The notes under the pieces: model-generated
The model's database searches: none
What the model was told of the DNA's origin: nothing
What the model saw: the letters and a program-made list of their open reading frames with translations, nothing else
Made by a program: the position numbers and the translations under genes
Source: Clostridiales bacterium
GTDB taxonomy: Bacteria > Bacillota > Clostridia > Lachnospirales > UBA12420
NCBI GenBank assembly: GCA_003452395.1
Contig: DMOI01000065.1
Span: forward strand, 1 to 12,496
DNA: 12,496 nucleotides
Direction of reading: 5' to 3'
Part shown: positions 6,698-12,496 of the stretch, one piece after another
Layout of the letters: the number at the start of each line of letters is the position of its first letter
How positions within the stretch are numbered: position 1 is the stretch's first letter

Positions 6698-7309
6698 AAA
6701 CTAGTCGAAAAAATAAGCGTAAAAACTACAGATTTTATAGGCACCTACTGTAGTTTATCCGAAGAAGAATTGCAAAAAGTAAAATATGGCATTGATATTT
6801 TAATATTAAACAGTTATAAACTGGTTATTGTTTTTTTCCTTGCTTACCTTCTAGGCATATTACTTCAAACCTTTTTATTTATGTTGTCGTACGGATTTAT
6901 AAGGCTTTTTGCTTTTGGTATGCACGCTCGACATGGTACTACTTGCTTATTATTAACTACCATAATATTCATAGGTTTAACATATTATTCCCCTTTAATA
7001 TTGTTAAACCATTTTCAAATAAGCGTACTTTTTATAATAAATATAACTGCAATTATACTGTTTGCTCCAGCTGATACTGAAAAGAAACCTATCGTTAATC
7101 CCCAAAAACGAAAGAGTTTAAAATTCAAATCAATAACCGCCTTAACATTCTTATACTTAATAGCCATATTTTACTGCAATCCTACTATCGCAACAATTAT
7201 ATCATTGTCTACAACTGTTGCATGTATTATGATCAATCCAATTATTTATATTGTATCTGGTCAAACATATAACAACTATAGATTCTACAAAAAAAAGGAA
7301 GCTTTATAA
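6695..7309 (+). CDS. agrB: AgrB-like membrane cysteine protease that processes the autoinducing peptide, 204 aa
   Basis: AgrB cuts the C-terminal tail from AgrD in the membrane and forms the thiolactone ring. The protein has several hydrophobic segments (about residues 40-65, 94-116, 120-132, 158-190) and the catalytic signature FGMHARHGTTC. Counted from the ATA start, the His and Cys are residues 77 and 84, exactly the numbers of the catalytic pair in Staphylococcus aureus AgrB. The length fits the family. The first Gly of the usual GG-x-His is replaced by Phe, a mild change. The N-terminal stretch KLVEKISVKTTDFIGTYCSL resembles other AgrB N termini, so the shorter TTG start at 6770 (179 aa) would delete conserved sequence. 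The gene has its own promoter and lies 15 bp before the convergent SASP terminator region. Confidence 0.88.
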   Translation: MKLVEKISVKTTDFIGTYCSLSEEELQKVKYGIDILILNSYKLVIVFFLAYLLGILLQTFLFMLSYGFIRLFAFGMHARHGTTCLLLTTIIFIGLTYYSPLILLNHFQISVLFIINITAIILFAPADTEKKPIVNPQKRKSLKFKSITALTFLYLIAIFYCNPTIATIISLSTTVACIMINPIIYIVSGQTYNNYRFYKKKEAL

Positions 7310-7323
7310 AAAGTTCCTTTTTT
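7291..7323. terminator. Shared terminator between agrB and the SASP gene
   Basis: AAAAAAGGAA (7291-7300) and TTCCTTTTTT (7314-7323) are complementary, with a 13-base loop and T tracts on both strands. The agrB stop codon (7307-7309) lies in the loop, and the convergent SASP gene ends 15 bases beyond. It can serve both transcripts. Confidence 0.7.
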
Positions 7324-7338
7324 ATTTTAATATTCTAT

Positions 7339-7602
7339 TTATAAACTAGAGTTTGTTGGTGTAGAGATATTAGCTTTAGGGAAGTTTCCTGAAGCCATTT
7401 GTTCTTCTTGTTGTGCTATCATTTTCTTAACCATATATCCACCTACTGAACCAGCTTCTTTTGTTGTTAAGTCTCCATTATATCCTTGCTTTAAGTTTAC
7501 ACCTATTTCATTAGCTATTTCAAATTTAAATTGGTCAAGAGCTGCTTTTGCTTCTTTTTTTAGTACTCTATTAGAGCTACCTGAATTATTGTTTTGTGAC
7601 AT
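7339..7602 (-). CDS. Alpha/beta-type small acid-soluble spore protein, 87 aa
   Basis: These proteins coat spore DNA, protect it from UV and heat, and are degraded at germination. The diagnostic sequence is present: KFEIANEIGV (residues 26-35), with the germination protease site between Glu28 and Ile29, then GYNGDLTTKEAGSVGGYMVKKMI (residues 40-62). The N terminus is Asn/Ser-rich (SQNNNSGSSN), as in many clostridial members, and the C-terminal tail of about 25 residues is Pro/Asn/Ser/Thr-rich and slightly longer than usual. The ATG follows GGAGGTGA by five bases. A sigma-G-like promoter lies just upstream. Expression is expected in the forespore late in sporulation. Confidence 0.96.
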   Translation of the reverse strand: MSQNNNSGSSNRVLKKEAKAALDQFKFEIANEIGVNLKQGYNGDLTTKEAGSVGGYMVKKMIAQQEEQMASGNFPKANISTPTNSSL

Positions 7603-7613
7603 TTATATCACCT

Positions 7614-7636
7614 CCATCACTAATAGTATGTGATGG
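7614..7636. repeat. 7-bp inverted repeat centred on the SASP promoter -10
   Basis: CCATCAC (7614-7620) and GTGATGG (7630-7636) are exact reverse complements around a nine-base spacer that holds most of the CATACTA -10. The left arm also adjoins the ribosome binding site. Transcription starting about seven bases past the -10 would transcribe only part of it, so it fits an operator better than an RNA hairpin. Confidence 0.45.
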
Positions 7637-7652
7637 ATTTTCAAATATATTA
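7624..7652 (-). promoter_or_regulatory. Sigma-G-like promoter of the SASP gene
   Basis: The minus-strand -10 CATACTA (7624-7630) fits the forespore sigma-G consensus CATWNTA exactly. TAATA (7648-7652), 17 bases upstream, matches the -35 form GHATR at four of five positions. SASP genes are classic sigma-G targets, which supports the call. The implied leader is unusually short, about 15 bases. Confidence 0.65.
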
Positions 7653-7689
7653 GATGTAAAAAATGAGAGCTTTCTATATTATTTGATTT

Positions 7690-9240
7690 TTATGCAATAT
7701 TTGTATTTTTTAAAATTATTAACTTTTGTCCTGGATAAATAAGATTAGCATTATCAATGTCATTTAACTCCGCAATTTGTTTGCTTGTTGTATTATATCT
7801 TTTTGAAACATTCCATAAAGTGTCACCTGTTTTTACAAAATAAATTATCATACTTGGGTATATCATATAATCAATATCATCACTTTCTACTATATCAACT
7901 ATAAACTCTTGGCTCTTCTTTTCAGCGACTATAGCATCAAAATACAATATTGCCTTAACTTCTAACTCATTTTTAGATATCATATTAAATGCTATATGCT
8001 CTATGTTAGCATCTAGTTTCACCTTCATGTTCTCATCTGCACCATTTGCATCTATCGTTTGTACAAAATATAAAATTTGAGAGCTTGATTTTATTGGAAT
8101 ATTGTCATCAGCCACTATATATAATATTTTGCAGTCAATATGTCCTTCTAAAACAATTGCATCTTTCTTTACTGTAATATTATCTGTCTTTATCTTGCCA
8201 TCTATACTATACACTTGCAGTATTACATCACTTTTATCAATGCTAAATGTATCTTTTATTGTAGACTTATTTTTGTTTTTAAATACGATTTTGTCATAAT
8301 TATAAATTTCTTTTTGAGGTTTTATTTTTTTTGTTATCCCATATATATCTTTGAGGACTGTCTTTTTTTCCTCAGCTATTATCTCAAACTTTGCTTCAGC
8401 AACCATTTCAATAGAGATAATCCTTTCATCTCCATTTTCGTCAGAACTAACTTCTATATATTTGTCTTGAATATCCATTTTTCCATCAACGATCATGCTT
8501 TCATCACAATTTACATTGTCTATTGTTTGACTAATATCAATATCATATTCTATTAGCTCTACAGAATTCTCGTAATTATTATATACCACTAATATACTTA
8601 GATTTCCTTTTAATACAACTTTCTCATCAATTGGCTTGAAATCAATGTTTTTCAAGGACATACTACATTTAAGTATATCCTTGACATTTGGTTTATTCAA
8701 AGGAAGCTCAATCGTTTCTTTTATAAATACTTTTTCGCTTTTACTATCGCTTTTTACATCAAAATCAATATCTTCATATAAAGTTTGATACTCAAAATCA
8801 TTTTCAGATGTAATTATGTCCTTTTCAATGTTTTTCTCTGATTTTATTTTCATGTTTATAACAACCTTTAAATTTAACTTCCTACTGTTAATAACCAAAT
8901 GCTTAAAATACTCTATTTCTGCCTCTATAGTTAAATCCTCATGTCTTATATTTTCCATATTTAATGTGTCATTAATTTTTATTTCTCCAATTATACTATT
9001 TATAGTTTTCTCTTGTTCATCGCTTACATATAAAATATTGTACTCAATGCAACCATCGTAATTTAATTTATTTAAGTTAAACGAGAAACTCTTTATATGT
9101 ACTTGACTATCAACTTGGATTATATTGCCTATGTCCGCTTTTACGTCAGGTACGATAATATCTTCTTCGAATACAATTTGTGTTACATTTTCTTCTGGTA
9201 ATACCTTTAATTTTACTTTTTCTTTTTCTATATTTAACAT
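7690..9240 (-). CDS. sipL: SipL-like spore coat morphogenesis protein with DUF3794/SPOCS repeats and LysM domain, 516 aa
   Basis: In Clostridioides difficile SipL binds SpoIVA and is needed to wrap the coat around the forespore; it is the functional counterpart of Bacillus SpoVID. The same architecture is visible here. Three DUF3794/SPOCS-type beta-rich segments lie at about residues 15-100, 165-270 and 325-430 (for example NVTQIVFEEDIIVPDVKADI near the N terminus). A C-terminal LysM domain spans about 466-511, with VKTGDTLWNVSKRYNTT and ELNDI, then LIYPGQKLIIL. There is no signal peptide, as expected for a mother-cell cytoplasmic protein. The ATG follows AGGAGGT by six bases. veg lies upstream and a SASP gene downstream, a sporulation-flavoured neighbourhood. 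A paralogous SPOCS-LysM protein is the alternative. Confidence 0.88.
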   Translation of the reverse strand: MLNIEKEKVKLKVLPEENVTQIVFEEDIIVPDVKADIGNIIQVDSQVHIKSFSFNLNKLNYDGCIEYNILYVSDEQEKTINSIIGEIKINDTLNMENIRHEDLTIEAEIEYFKHLVINSRKLNLKVVINMKIKSEKNIEKDIITSENDFEYQTLYEDIDFDVKSDSKSEKVFIKETIELPLNKPNVKDILKCSMSLKNIDFKPIDEKVVLKGNLSILVVYNNYENSVELIEYDIDISQTIDNVNCDESMIVDGKMDIQDKYIEVSSDENGDERIISIEMVAEAKFEIIAEEKKTVLKDIYGITKKIKPQKEIYNYDKIVFKNKNKSTIKDTFSIDKSDVILQVYSIDGKIKTDNITVKKDAIVLEGHIDCKILYIVADDNIPIKSSSQILYFVQTIDANGADENMKVKLDANIEHIAFNMISKNELEVKAILYFDAIVAEKKSQEFIVDIVESDDIDYMIYPSMIIYFVKTGDTLWNVSKRYNTTSKQIAELNDIDNANLIYPGQKLIILKNTNIA

Positions 9241-9269
9241 AAAAATACCTCCTATAATACATGTTTATT

Positions 9270-9298
9270 AATGTATATTACAGAGAGGTATCAAATTA
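9270..9298 (-). promoter_or_regulatory. Possible sigma-E promoter of sipL
   Basis: TATACATT (9270-9277) matches the sigma-E -10 CATACAnT at all but the first base. TAATTTG (9292-9298), 14 bases upstream, matches the -35 KMATATT at five of seven. sipL is a mother-cell sigma-E gene in C. difficile, so the site is plausible. It lies about 30 bases before the ATG. Confidence 0.4.
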
Positions 9299-9317
9299 TT
9301 CTCAATATTAAAATTTT

Positions 9318-9572
9318 TTAAAAACTATCTCTAAGAATCGAAAACTCGACTGACTTAGTAAGTAAATCCGTATAACTATATGATGTCCTATGATAGGTCT
9401 CATCTAGTTGATTGTTATATCTTACAACAAAAACGTTTGAGTGCGTACTTTCTAAAACTCCTTGATTCACTGTCGTGCGTCTTTTTCCCCTATTACACTT
9501 CACGACAACCTTGCTTCCTACATGATCTTGTAACCCTTCTCTAACCCTTTTAATAGAATCTCCACTTATCAT
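9318..9572 (-). CDS. veg: Veg family protein, 84 aa
   Basis: Veg (DUF1021) is a small cytoplasmic protein conserved in Firmicutes, linked in Bacillus subtilis to biofilm gene control and spore outgrowth; its biochemical role is unsettled. The conserved parts are present: IKRVREGLQDHVGSKVVVK (residues 7-25), the basic GKRRT (29-33), GVLESTHSNVFVVRY (38-52) and SYSYTDLLTKSVEF (64-77). I chose the ATG at 9572 because AGAGG lies eight bases upstream and the sequence then begins like other Veg proteins. An upstream ATG at 9602 adds ten residues with no ribosome site, and the ATG two codons earlier is too close to the site. It has its own promoter. Confidence 0.93.
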   Translation of the reverse strand: MISGDSIKRVREGLQDHVGSKVVVKCNRGKRRTTVNQGVLESTHSNVFVVRYNNQLDETYHRTSYSYTDLLTKSVEFSILRDSF

Positions 9573-9626
9573 ATACATAACCTCTTTCATTTTGATTAGC
9601 ATAGAGTCAAAATATCTAGTATTATA

Positions 9627-9655
9627 ATAATACCATATATCCCTTAATTTGTAAA
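9627..9655 (-). promoter_or_regulatory. Strong sigma-A promoter of veg
   Basis: TTTACA (9650-9655) and TATTAT (9627-9632) are separated by 17 bases with TGG before the -10, an extended -10 form. Both hexamers match consensus at five of six positions. The B. subtilis veg promoter is also a strong vegetative promoter. It follows directly on the tRNA operon terminator. Confidence 0.7.
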
Positions 9656-9665
9656 TGGTTAAATG

Positions 9666-9707
9666 AAAAAAAGGTTAAATTTATCTGAAAATAAATTTAA
9701 CCTTTTT
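9666..9707 (-). terminator. Terminator of the tRNA operon
   Basis: Arms 9668-9684 and 9691-9707 pair over 17 bp with a six-base loop. On the transcribed minus strand the stem is followed by a run of seven T (9666-9672 complement). It lies seven bases past the 3' end of tRNA-Lys. Confidence 0.85.
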
Positions 9708-9713
9708 AAATTA

Positions 9714-9786
9714 TGAGCCATCCGGGGGTCGAACCCGGGACAACTAGATTAAAAGTCTAGTGCTCTACCAACTGAGCTAATGACCC
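9714..9786 (-). tRNA. tRNA-Lys, anticodon TTT
   Basis: The 73-base sequence folds as a standard cloverleaf. The acceptor arm GGGTCAT pairs with ATGGCTC (with wobble G-U pairs), the D arm is GCTC/GAGC, the anticodon stem CTAGA/TCTAG has loop CTTTTAA, and the T arm CCGGG/CCCGG has loop TTCGACC. The discriminator is A and no CCA is encoded. It is the last gene of the tRNA operon. Confidence 0.97.
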
Positions 9787-9792
9787 ATACTC

Positions 9793-9865
9793 TGCCCAGA
9801 GCTGGAATCGAACCAGCGACACAAGGATTTTCAGTCCTTTGCTCTACCGACTGAGCTATCTGGGC
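9793..9865 (-). tRNA. tRNA-Phe, anticodon GAA
   Basis: The 73-base cloverleaf has acceptor GCCCAGA/TCTGGGC fully paired, D arm GCTC/GAGC, anticodon stem AAGGA/TCCTT with loop CTGAAAA, and T arm GCTGG/CCAGC. The discriminator is A and CCA is not encoded. The first 21 bases recur exactly at 9972-9992 in a broken copy upstream in the same transcript. Confidence 0.97.
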
Positions 9866-9952
9866 ACACTTTTTTTTACTTATAATTTGTTATTGTTTCA
9901 TTCATTTTAGATATTCTACGGACTAAGCGATTCACTCAAAATACAAACTACA

Positions 9953-9992
9953 TATTTTGGTTCTCTGCTTATACCGACTGAGCTATCTGGGC
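9953..9992 (-). pseudogene. Decayed 5' half of a tRNA-Phe gene
   Basis: Bases 9972-9992 repeat exactly the first 21 bases of the intact tRNA-Phe (acceptor arm, D stem and D loop). Similarity then continues with changes through the position of the anticodon loop (AGCAGAGAAC against AGCAAAGGAC, then AAAAT), and nothing resembling the 3' half follows. It cannot fold as a tRNA. It lies in the spacer between tRNA-Tyr and tRNA-Phe. Confidence 0.7.
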
Positions 9993-10001
9993 TTAAATAA
10001 G

Positions 10002-10054
10002 TTGAAAGTGTAAAGTTAAGAATTGAAAGTTGTATTTATTGTTTTTTAACTTTC
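10002..10054. repeat. AT-rich spacer with short direct and inverted repeats
   Basis: TTGAAAGT occurs at 10002-10009 and again at 10023-10030, 21 bases on. GAAAGTT (10025-10031) is the reverse complement of AACTTTC (10048-10054). It lies just after tRNA-Tyr in the transcript and may be a processing or simple-sequence feature. No function is claimed. Confidence 0.35.
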
Positions 10055-10074
10055 CATTTTTAATTGTTTTTCTC

Positions 10075-10156
10075 TGGAGGGAGAAGGATTCGGACCTTCG
10101 AAGTCACTGACAACAGATTTACAGTCTGCCCCCTTTGGCCGCTCGGGAATCCCTCC
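10075..10156 (-). tRNA. tRNA-Tyr, anticodon GTA
   Basis: This is an 82-base class II tRNA with acceptor GGAGGGA/TCCCTCC, anticodon loop CTGTAAA flanked by CAGA/TCTG, a long variable arm after the anticodon stem as expected for bacterial tRNA-Tyr, and T arm GAAGG/CCTTC. The discriminator is A and there is no encoded CCA. Confidence 0.96.
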
Positions 10157-10165
10157 AAATAAAAA

Positions 10166-10237
10166 TAGTCCATAGGGGAATCGAACCCCTGTTACCGCCG
10201 TGAAAGGGCGATGTCTTGACCGCTTGACCAATGGACC
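10166..10237 (-). tRNA. tRNA-Glu, anticodon TTC
   Basis: The 72-base cloverleaf has acceptor GGTCCAT/ATGGACT (first pair G-U), anticodon stem TCGCC/GGCGG with loop CTTTCAC, and T arm AGGGG/CCCCT. The discriminator is A and there is no encoded CCA. It is the first gene of the operon, 22 bases after the -10 element. Confidence 0.96.
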
Positions 10238-10259
10238 ATAAACAGCAACCGACTTTGCA

Positions 10260-10288
10260 AGTATACCACAATTTTATAGATTTGTAAA
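10260..10288 (-). promoter_or_regulatory. Strong promoter of the tRNA operon
   Basis: TTTACA (10283-10288) and TATACT (10260-10265) are separated by 17 bases, with TGG making an extended -10. Transcription would start around 10253, about 15 bases before tRNA-Glu, and run through Tyr, Phe and Lys to the terminator at 9666-9707. Confidence 0.8.
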
Positions 10289-10440
10289 TACTTTACGCAA
10301 AAAAGTTTATTTTTCATTGTTATTTCTTATTATCCACTATTATATTTAAGACATCATCCCTAAAAACAACAAACATTAAACTATTATAGTCTACATTTAA
10401 AAATAAGTTTAATAAGGTTTTTGAACCTGCTCTTCTGATA

Positions 10441-10497
10441 ATCATAATGAATGCATGAATTTTAAGTTTACTAAAATTTATGCATTCTCATAATGAT
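10441..10497. repeat. Long imperfect palindrome downstream of the methyltransferase gene
   Basis: The inner arms 10451-10464 and 10472-10485 pair over 14 bp with one mismatch around a seven-base loop. The outer arms 10441-10450 and 10488-10497 pair over 10 bp with one mismatch, after a two-base bulge (10486-10487). It lies about 80 bases past the methyltransferase stop and lacks a clear T tract, so it is a weak terminator at best. Confidence 0.55.
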
Positions 10498-10575
10498 ATT
10501 CATGTTAAACCAATAAGTAATTTTCAATTTTATAAATAACTAAGTTTTCTTACTCAAATGTAAATAATAACAGTC

Positions 10576-11418
10576 TCATTTAGTTATTACTACTACTACC
10601 ATTTTTACAAAAAATTCGTTGATAACTGGTGCTTTAGCTAATAACCCAACTATACTTCTAAGCGGAATTTCTTTATAATATTCTAATCTATGATTCACTG
10701 TTTTTAATATTCTTAGAAATCTTTTAATTGTCATTTTATTTATATACGAAAAGTACTCTTTACCATTTTCGTCTTTACTAATTCTAAATTCTATTCTTTC
10801 TTTCCCGTCTGGCAAATCTTTTACTGCATCTTTGTATACATTTATCAATGTCTTATCTCCAAACATCACATGAACCCAAGGAATTGATATTGCATCGCTT
10901 AAATGTGCTCCATACGGGTGATTATATGGTGGGAAATTTATATATAGCTTTCCCGCAGGCTTTAATACCCTTATACATTCTACAAGCACTTCTTCTGGAT
11001 TATCAACATGCTCCATTGCATCATTCATTATTATTGTATCAAAATAGTTATCTTCAAAATCCATCTTACTTGCATCTTTTGCTATAAATTGAAATTTGTC
11101 CCCAACACCTTTTATTACTGCTAGTGTTTCCGCCTCTTCTTTGTACTTTTCAAGTATTTCTAATCCGTATATTTTTTTAACTCCTTTTTTTGCATAATAA
11201 ATAGTCTTCCCCGCAGCTCCGCATCCAATATCCAAAACAACTTTATCTTTAAACATTTCATCTACTGTCGAATAATTTAAATAAAACTTTATAGTATCTT
11301 GCCCTTTTAAGTATTGCCATTCGGCATAAGTCATCTTTCCATCGTTACTTAAATTAAAAGGATGTACTGGCATCGGAAATATCTTATTTACTGCTTTGCA
11401 AATTCTCTCGCTTATCAT
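10576..11418 (-). CDS. Class I SAM-dependent methyltransferase, 280 aa
   Basis: The Rossmann-fold methyltransferase motifs are clear: motif I VLDIGCGAAG (61-70) for S-adenosylmethionine, acidic residue of motif II in YGLEI (84-88), KDASKMDF (114-121), motif IV FDTIIMNDAMEHVDNPEEVL (126-145) and LKPAGKLYINFPP (152-164). This is the methyltransferase type 11/UbiE-like group, which acts on small molecules, lipids or sugars more often than nucleic acids. The C-terminal third (about 165-280) is longer than the minimal fold and has no motif I can name. The ATG follows AGGAGG by six bases. It starts 48 bp after the DedA gene on the same strand, so cotranscription is likely. A lipid or cell-envelope substrate would fit that context but is only inference. 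Confidence 0.88.
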   Translation of the reverse strand: MISERICKAVNKIFPMPVHPFNLSNDGKMTYAEWQYLKGQDTIKFYLNYSTVDEMFKDKVVLDIGCGAAGKTIYYAKKGVKKIYGLEILEKYKEEAETLAVIKGVGDKFQFIAKDASKMDFEDNYFDTIIMNDAMEHVDNPEEVLVECIRVLKPAGKLYINFPPYNHPYGAHLSDAISIPWVHVMFGDKTLINVYKDAVKDLPDGKERIEFRISKDENGKEYFSYINKMTIKRFLRILKTVNHRLEYYKEIPLRSIVGLLAKAPVINEFFVKMVVVVITK

Positions 11419-11466
11419 GTTTTTCCTCCTACTTGTAGCACTTTCTTTAATAAATCAATTTATATC

Positions 11467-12096
11467 TTACTTTTTAAATATCTTTTTTAAAACTATTACT
11501 ATTATTGGCGCAAAAGAAAATATTATTATACCTATTATTATAAAACTAAAATACTCAATAAAGTAAGGAACTTCTCCTAAAAAGAAACCCGCAAATAGGA
11601 ATGTTGCAACCCATATAAAAGCACCAGCAATGCTATAAAGTAAAAATCTCACATATGGCATCTCTGCTACTCCTGATACGAATGGTGTAAATGTGCGAAC
11701 TACTGGTACAAATCTAGCAATAATTATAGTCTTTCCCCCATGTTTTTCAAAAAACTTATTTGTCTTTTCTAAATGTTCTTTCTTTATAAACGATATTTTC
11801 TCATTTCTAGCTATTTTATGTCTTAACAAATATCCGATTCTATAATTTACATTATCTCCAATTACAGCTGCTGTCGGTATCATAAAGAAAATTACCCACA
11901 AGTTCAAGTCGCCTTTCGCTGCCAAAACTCCAGTTAAAAAAACAAGAGAATCTCCAGGTAAAAACGGTGTTATTACAAGACCAGTTTCACAAAAAATTGT
12001 AAGAAATATTATAATATACGCATATACTCCATAATCATGTGCAATCATGCTCAAGTATTCATCCAACTTAAAAATTACATCTACAAATGTATCCAT
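11467..12096 (-). CDS. DedA family membrane protein (VTT/SNARE-associated domain), 209 aa
   Basis: DedA proteins are inner-membrane transporters or flippases; some members recycle undecaprenyl phosphate or phosphatidylethanolamine, others affect membrane potential and drug resistance. The diagnostic residues are present: Glu37 in CETGLVITPFLPGDSLVFLTG, Asp49, and Arg128 and Arg134 in ARFVPVVRTFTPFVSG, each two positions below the essential E39, D51, R130 and R136 of E. coli YqjA. Hydrophobic segments lie at about 24-42, 50-78, 150-178 and 182-203, and the C terminus is basic (KKIFKK). The length is typical. AGGAGAAG precedes the ATG. It is the first gene of a likely unit with the methyltransferase. 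Its specific substrate cannot be told from sequence. Confidence 0.93.
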   Translation of the reverse strand: MDTFVDVIFKLDEYLSMIAHDYGVYAYIIIFLTIFCETGLVITPFLPGDSLVFLTGVLAAKGDLNLWVIFFMIPTAAVIGDNVNYRIGYLLRHKIARNEKISFIKKEHLEKTNKFFEKHGGKTIIIARFVPVVRTFTPFVSGVAEMPYVRFLLYSIAGAFIWVATFLFAGFFLGEVPYFIEYFSFIIIGIIIFSFAPIIVIVLKKIFKK

Positions 12097-12496
12097 AAAA
12101 TTATCTTCTCCTGTCTATTACACTTTCTATTTCTAGGTTCTCTCTTGTTTCCAACATTATACAATACGGCTATGCTTTTCAGAATTTATTTCATTTTATC
12201 TAAATAAAATAAGTGTATAGCATTGTAGTAATGATATAGAATCTTATAGGCAACTTTTTGAATTCAATCACTAATATAAAGATTCCACTAACGTTACTAA
12301 TTATATACTATTAAATACATTTTGTCTATAATTATAACTAAAAAGTAGTAAATATTCGACCTTGTTTTGTAAATAGAGTGCAAAAAAAGAAACTTGGCTA
12401 GCAAATTTCTGTAGGAATTAATGATCTTATTTTATAAGAATCAATCAACTAAATAGTGTAAGAGAGAAGTTTGTATATATTGGTCAAACCTTCGAC
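12097..12496. other. Gene-free right end of the window
   Basis: The first 90 bases hold the DedA leader and its possible promoter. Beyond that the DNA is AT-rich with only a small hairpin (ATTTTAT/ATAAAAT at about 12191-12208). I find no ribosome site with an open frame, no tRNA and no clear riboswitch. It is probably the far upstream region of a neighbouring divergent gene. Confidence 0.5.
12156..12184 (-). promoter_or_regulatory. Possible promoter of the DedA/methyltransferase unit
   Basis: On the minus strand TATAAT (12156-12161) is a perfect -10, about 60 bases before the DedA start codon. The hexamer 17 bases upstream, TTCTGA (12179-12184), matches the -35 at only three positions. Confidence 0.4.

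Larger units (their letters stand above)
10238..10575. other. Intergenic region between the tRNA operon and the methyltransferase gene
   Basis: These 338 bases hold the tRNA promoter near the left end and the long imperfect hairpin at 10441-10497. A small hairpin, AGGTT/AACCT, lies near 10415-10428. I see no ribosome site with a plausible small reading frame in either direction. Confidence 0.6.

Noticed and set aside
6544..6753. 69-residue plus-strand open frame over the agrD/agrB intergenic region
   Set aside because: It crosses the promoters and the agrB ribosome site, has no conserved features and no ribosome site of its own.
8215..8556. Plus-strand open frame rich in Phe, Tyr and Ile inside sipL
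   Set aside because: It is the antisense shadow of a clear SipL coding sequence; the hydrophobic look follows from AT-rich antisense codons.
9573..9602. Upstream ATG codons for Veg
   Set aside because: The best ribosome site is placed for the ATG at 9572, and Veg homologs begin near there.
9937..9959. 7-bp inverted repeat CAAAATA/TATTTTG in the tRNA spacer
   Set aside because: Short and AT-only apart from the ends, overlapping the tRNA-Phe remnant; not distinguishable from chance.
10046..10231. 61-residue open frame on the minus strand
   Set aside because: It runs through tRNA-Glu and tRNA-Tyr and is only their translation; the tRNA folds explain the sequence.
12185..12496. Possible CRISPR, riboswitch or insertion-sequence end at the right edge
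   Set aside because: No regularly spaced repeats, no conserved riboswitch core and no terminal inverted repeat could be found.

Overview
The window is very AT-rich DNA from a spore-forming, Gram-positive anaerobe of the class Clostridia. The evidence is an alpha/beta small acid-soluble spore protein, a SipL-type spore morphogenesis protein, a Veg protein, an S-layer-homology protein, strong AGGAGG-type ribosome binding sites and four tRNA genes without an encoded CCA. I cannot name the genus from sequence alone.

Layout. At 1-433 (minus strand) a short coiled-coil protein is followed by the overlapping start of another gene that runs off the left edge. At 586-4731 (minus) is an apparent three-gene envelope operon, transcribed in the order SLH protein, S41 C-terminal processing protease with PDZ and peptidoglycan-binding domains, and a TolC-like coiled-coil protein. 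It ends at a 24-bp perfect palindrome. At 4880-7323 is an agr-type quorum-sensing locus. agrC (histidine kinase, plus) and agrB (AIP-processing protease, plus) flank a 42-residue agrD propeptide encoded on the opposite strand. agrD has a near-consensus promoter preceded by two LytTR/AgrA-like direct repeats, but no agrA lies in the window. At 7339-9572 (minus) are three separately promoted genes: the SASP (sigma-G-like promoter), sipL, and veg. At 9668-10288 (minus) is a tRNA operon in the order Glu-Tyr-Phe-Lys, with its own promoter and terminator and a decayed 5' half of a tRNA-Phe between Tyr and Phe. At 10576-12096 (minus) a DedA membrane protein and a class I methyltransferase form a likely two-gene unit. 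The rest, to 12496, shows no gene.

How it works together. AgrB would cut and cyclise the AgrD peptide into a five-membered thiolactone containing CWTAS, AgrC would sense it, and an AgrA-like LytTR regulator encoded elsewhere would bind upstream of agrD to close the loop. The neighbouring sporulation genes and S-layer operon are plausible but unproven targets. The most notable points are the small antisense agrD, its candidate AgrA boxes, an agrB that seems to start at a rare AUA codon, and a TolC-like protein in what looks like a single-membrane organism.
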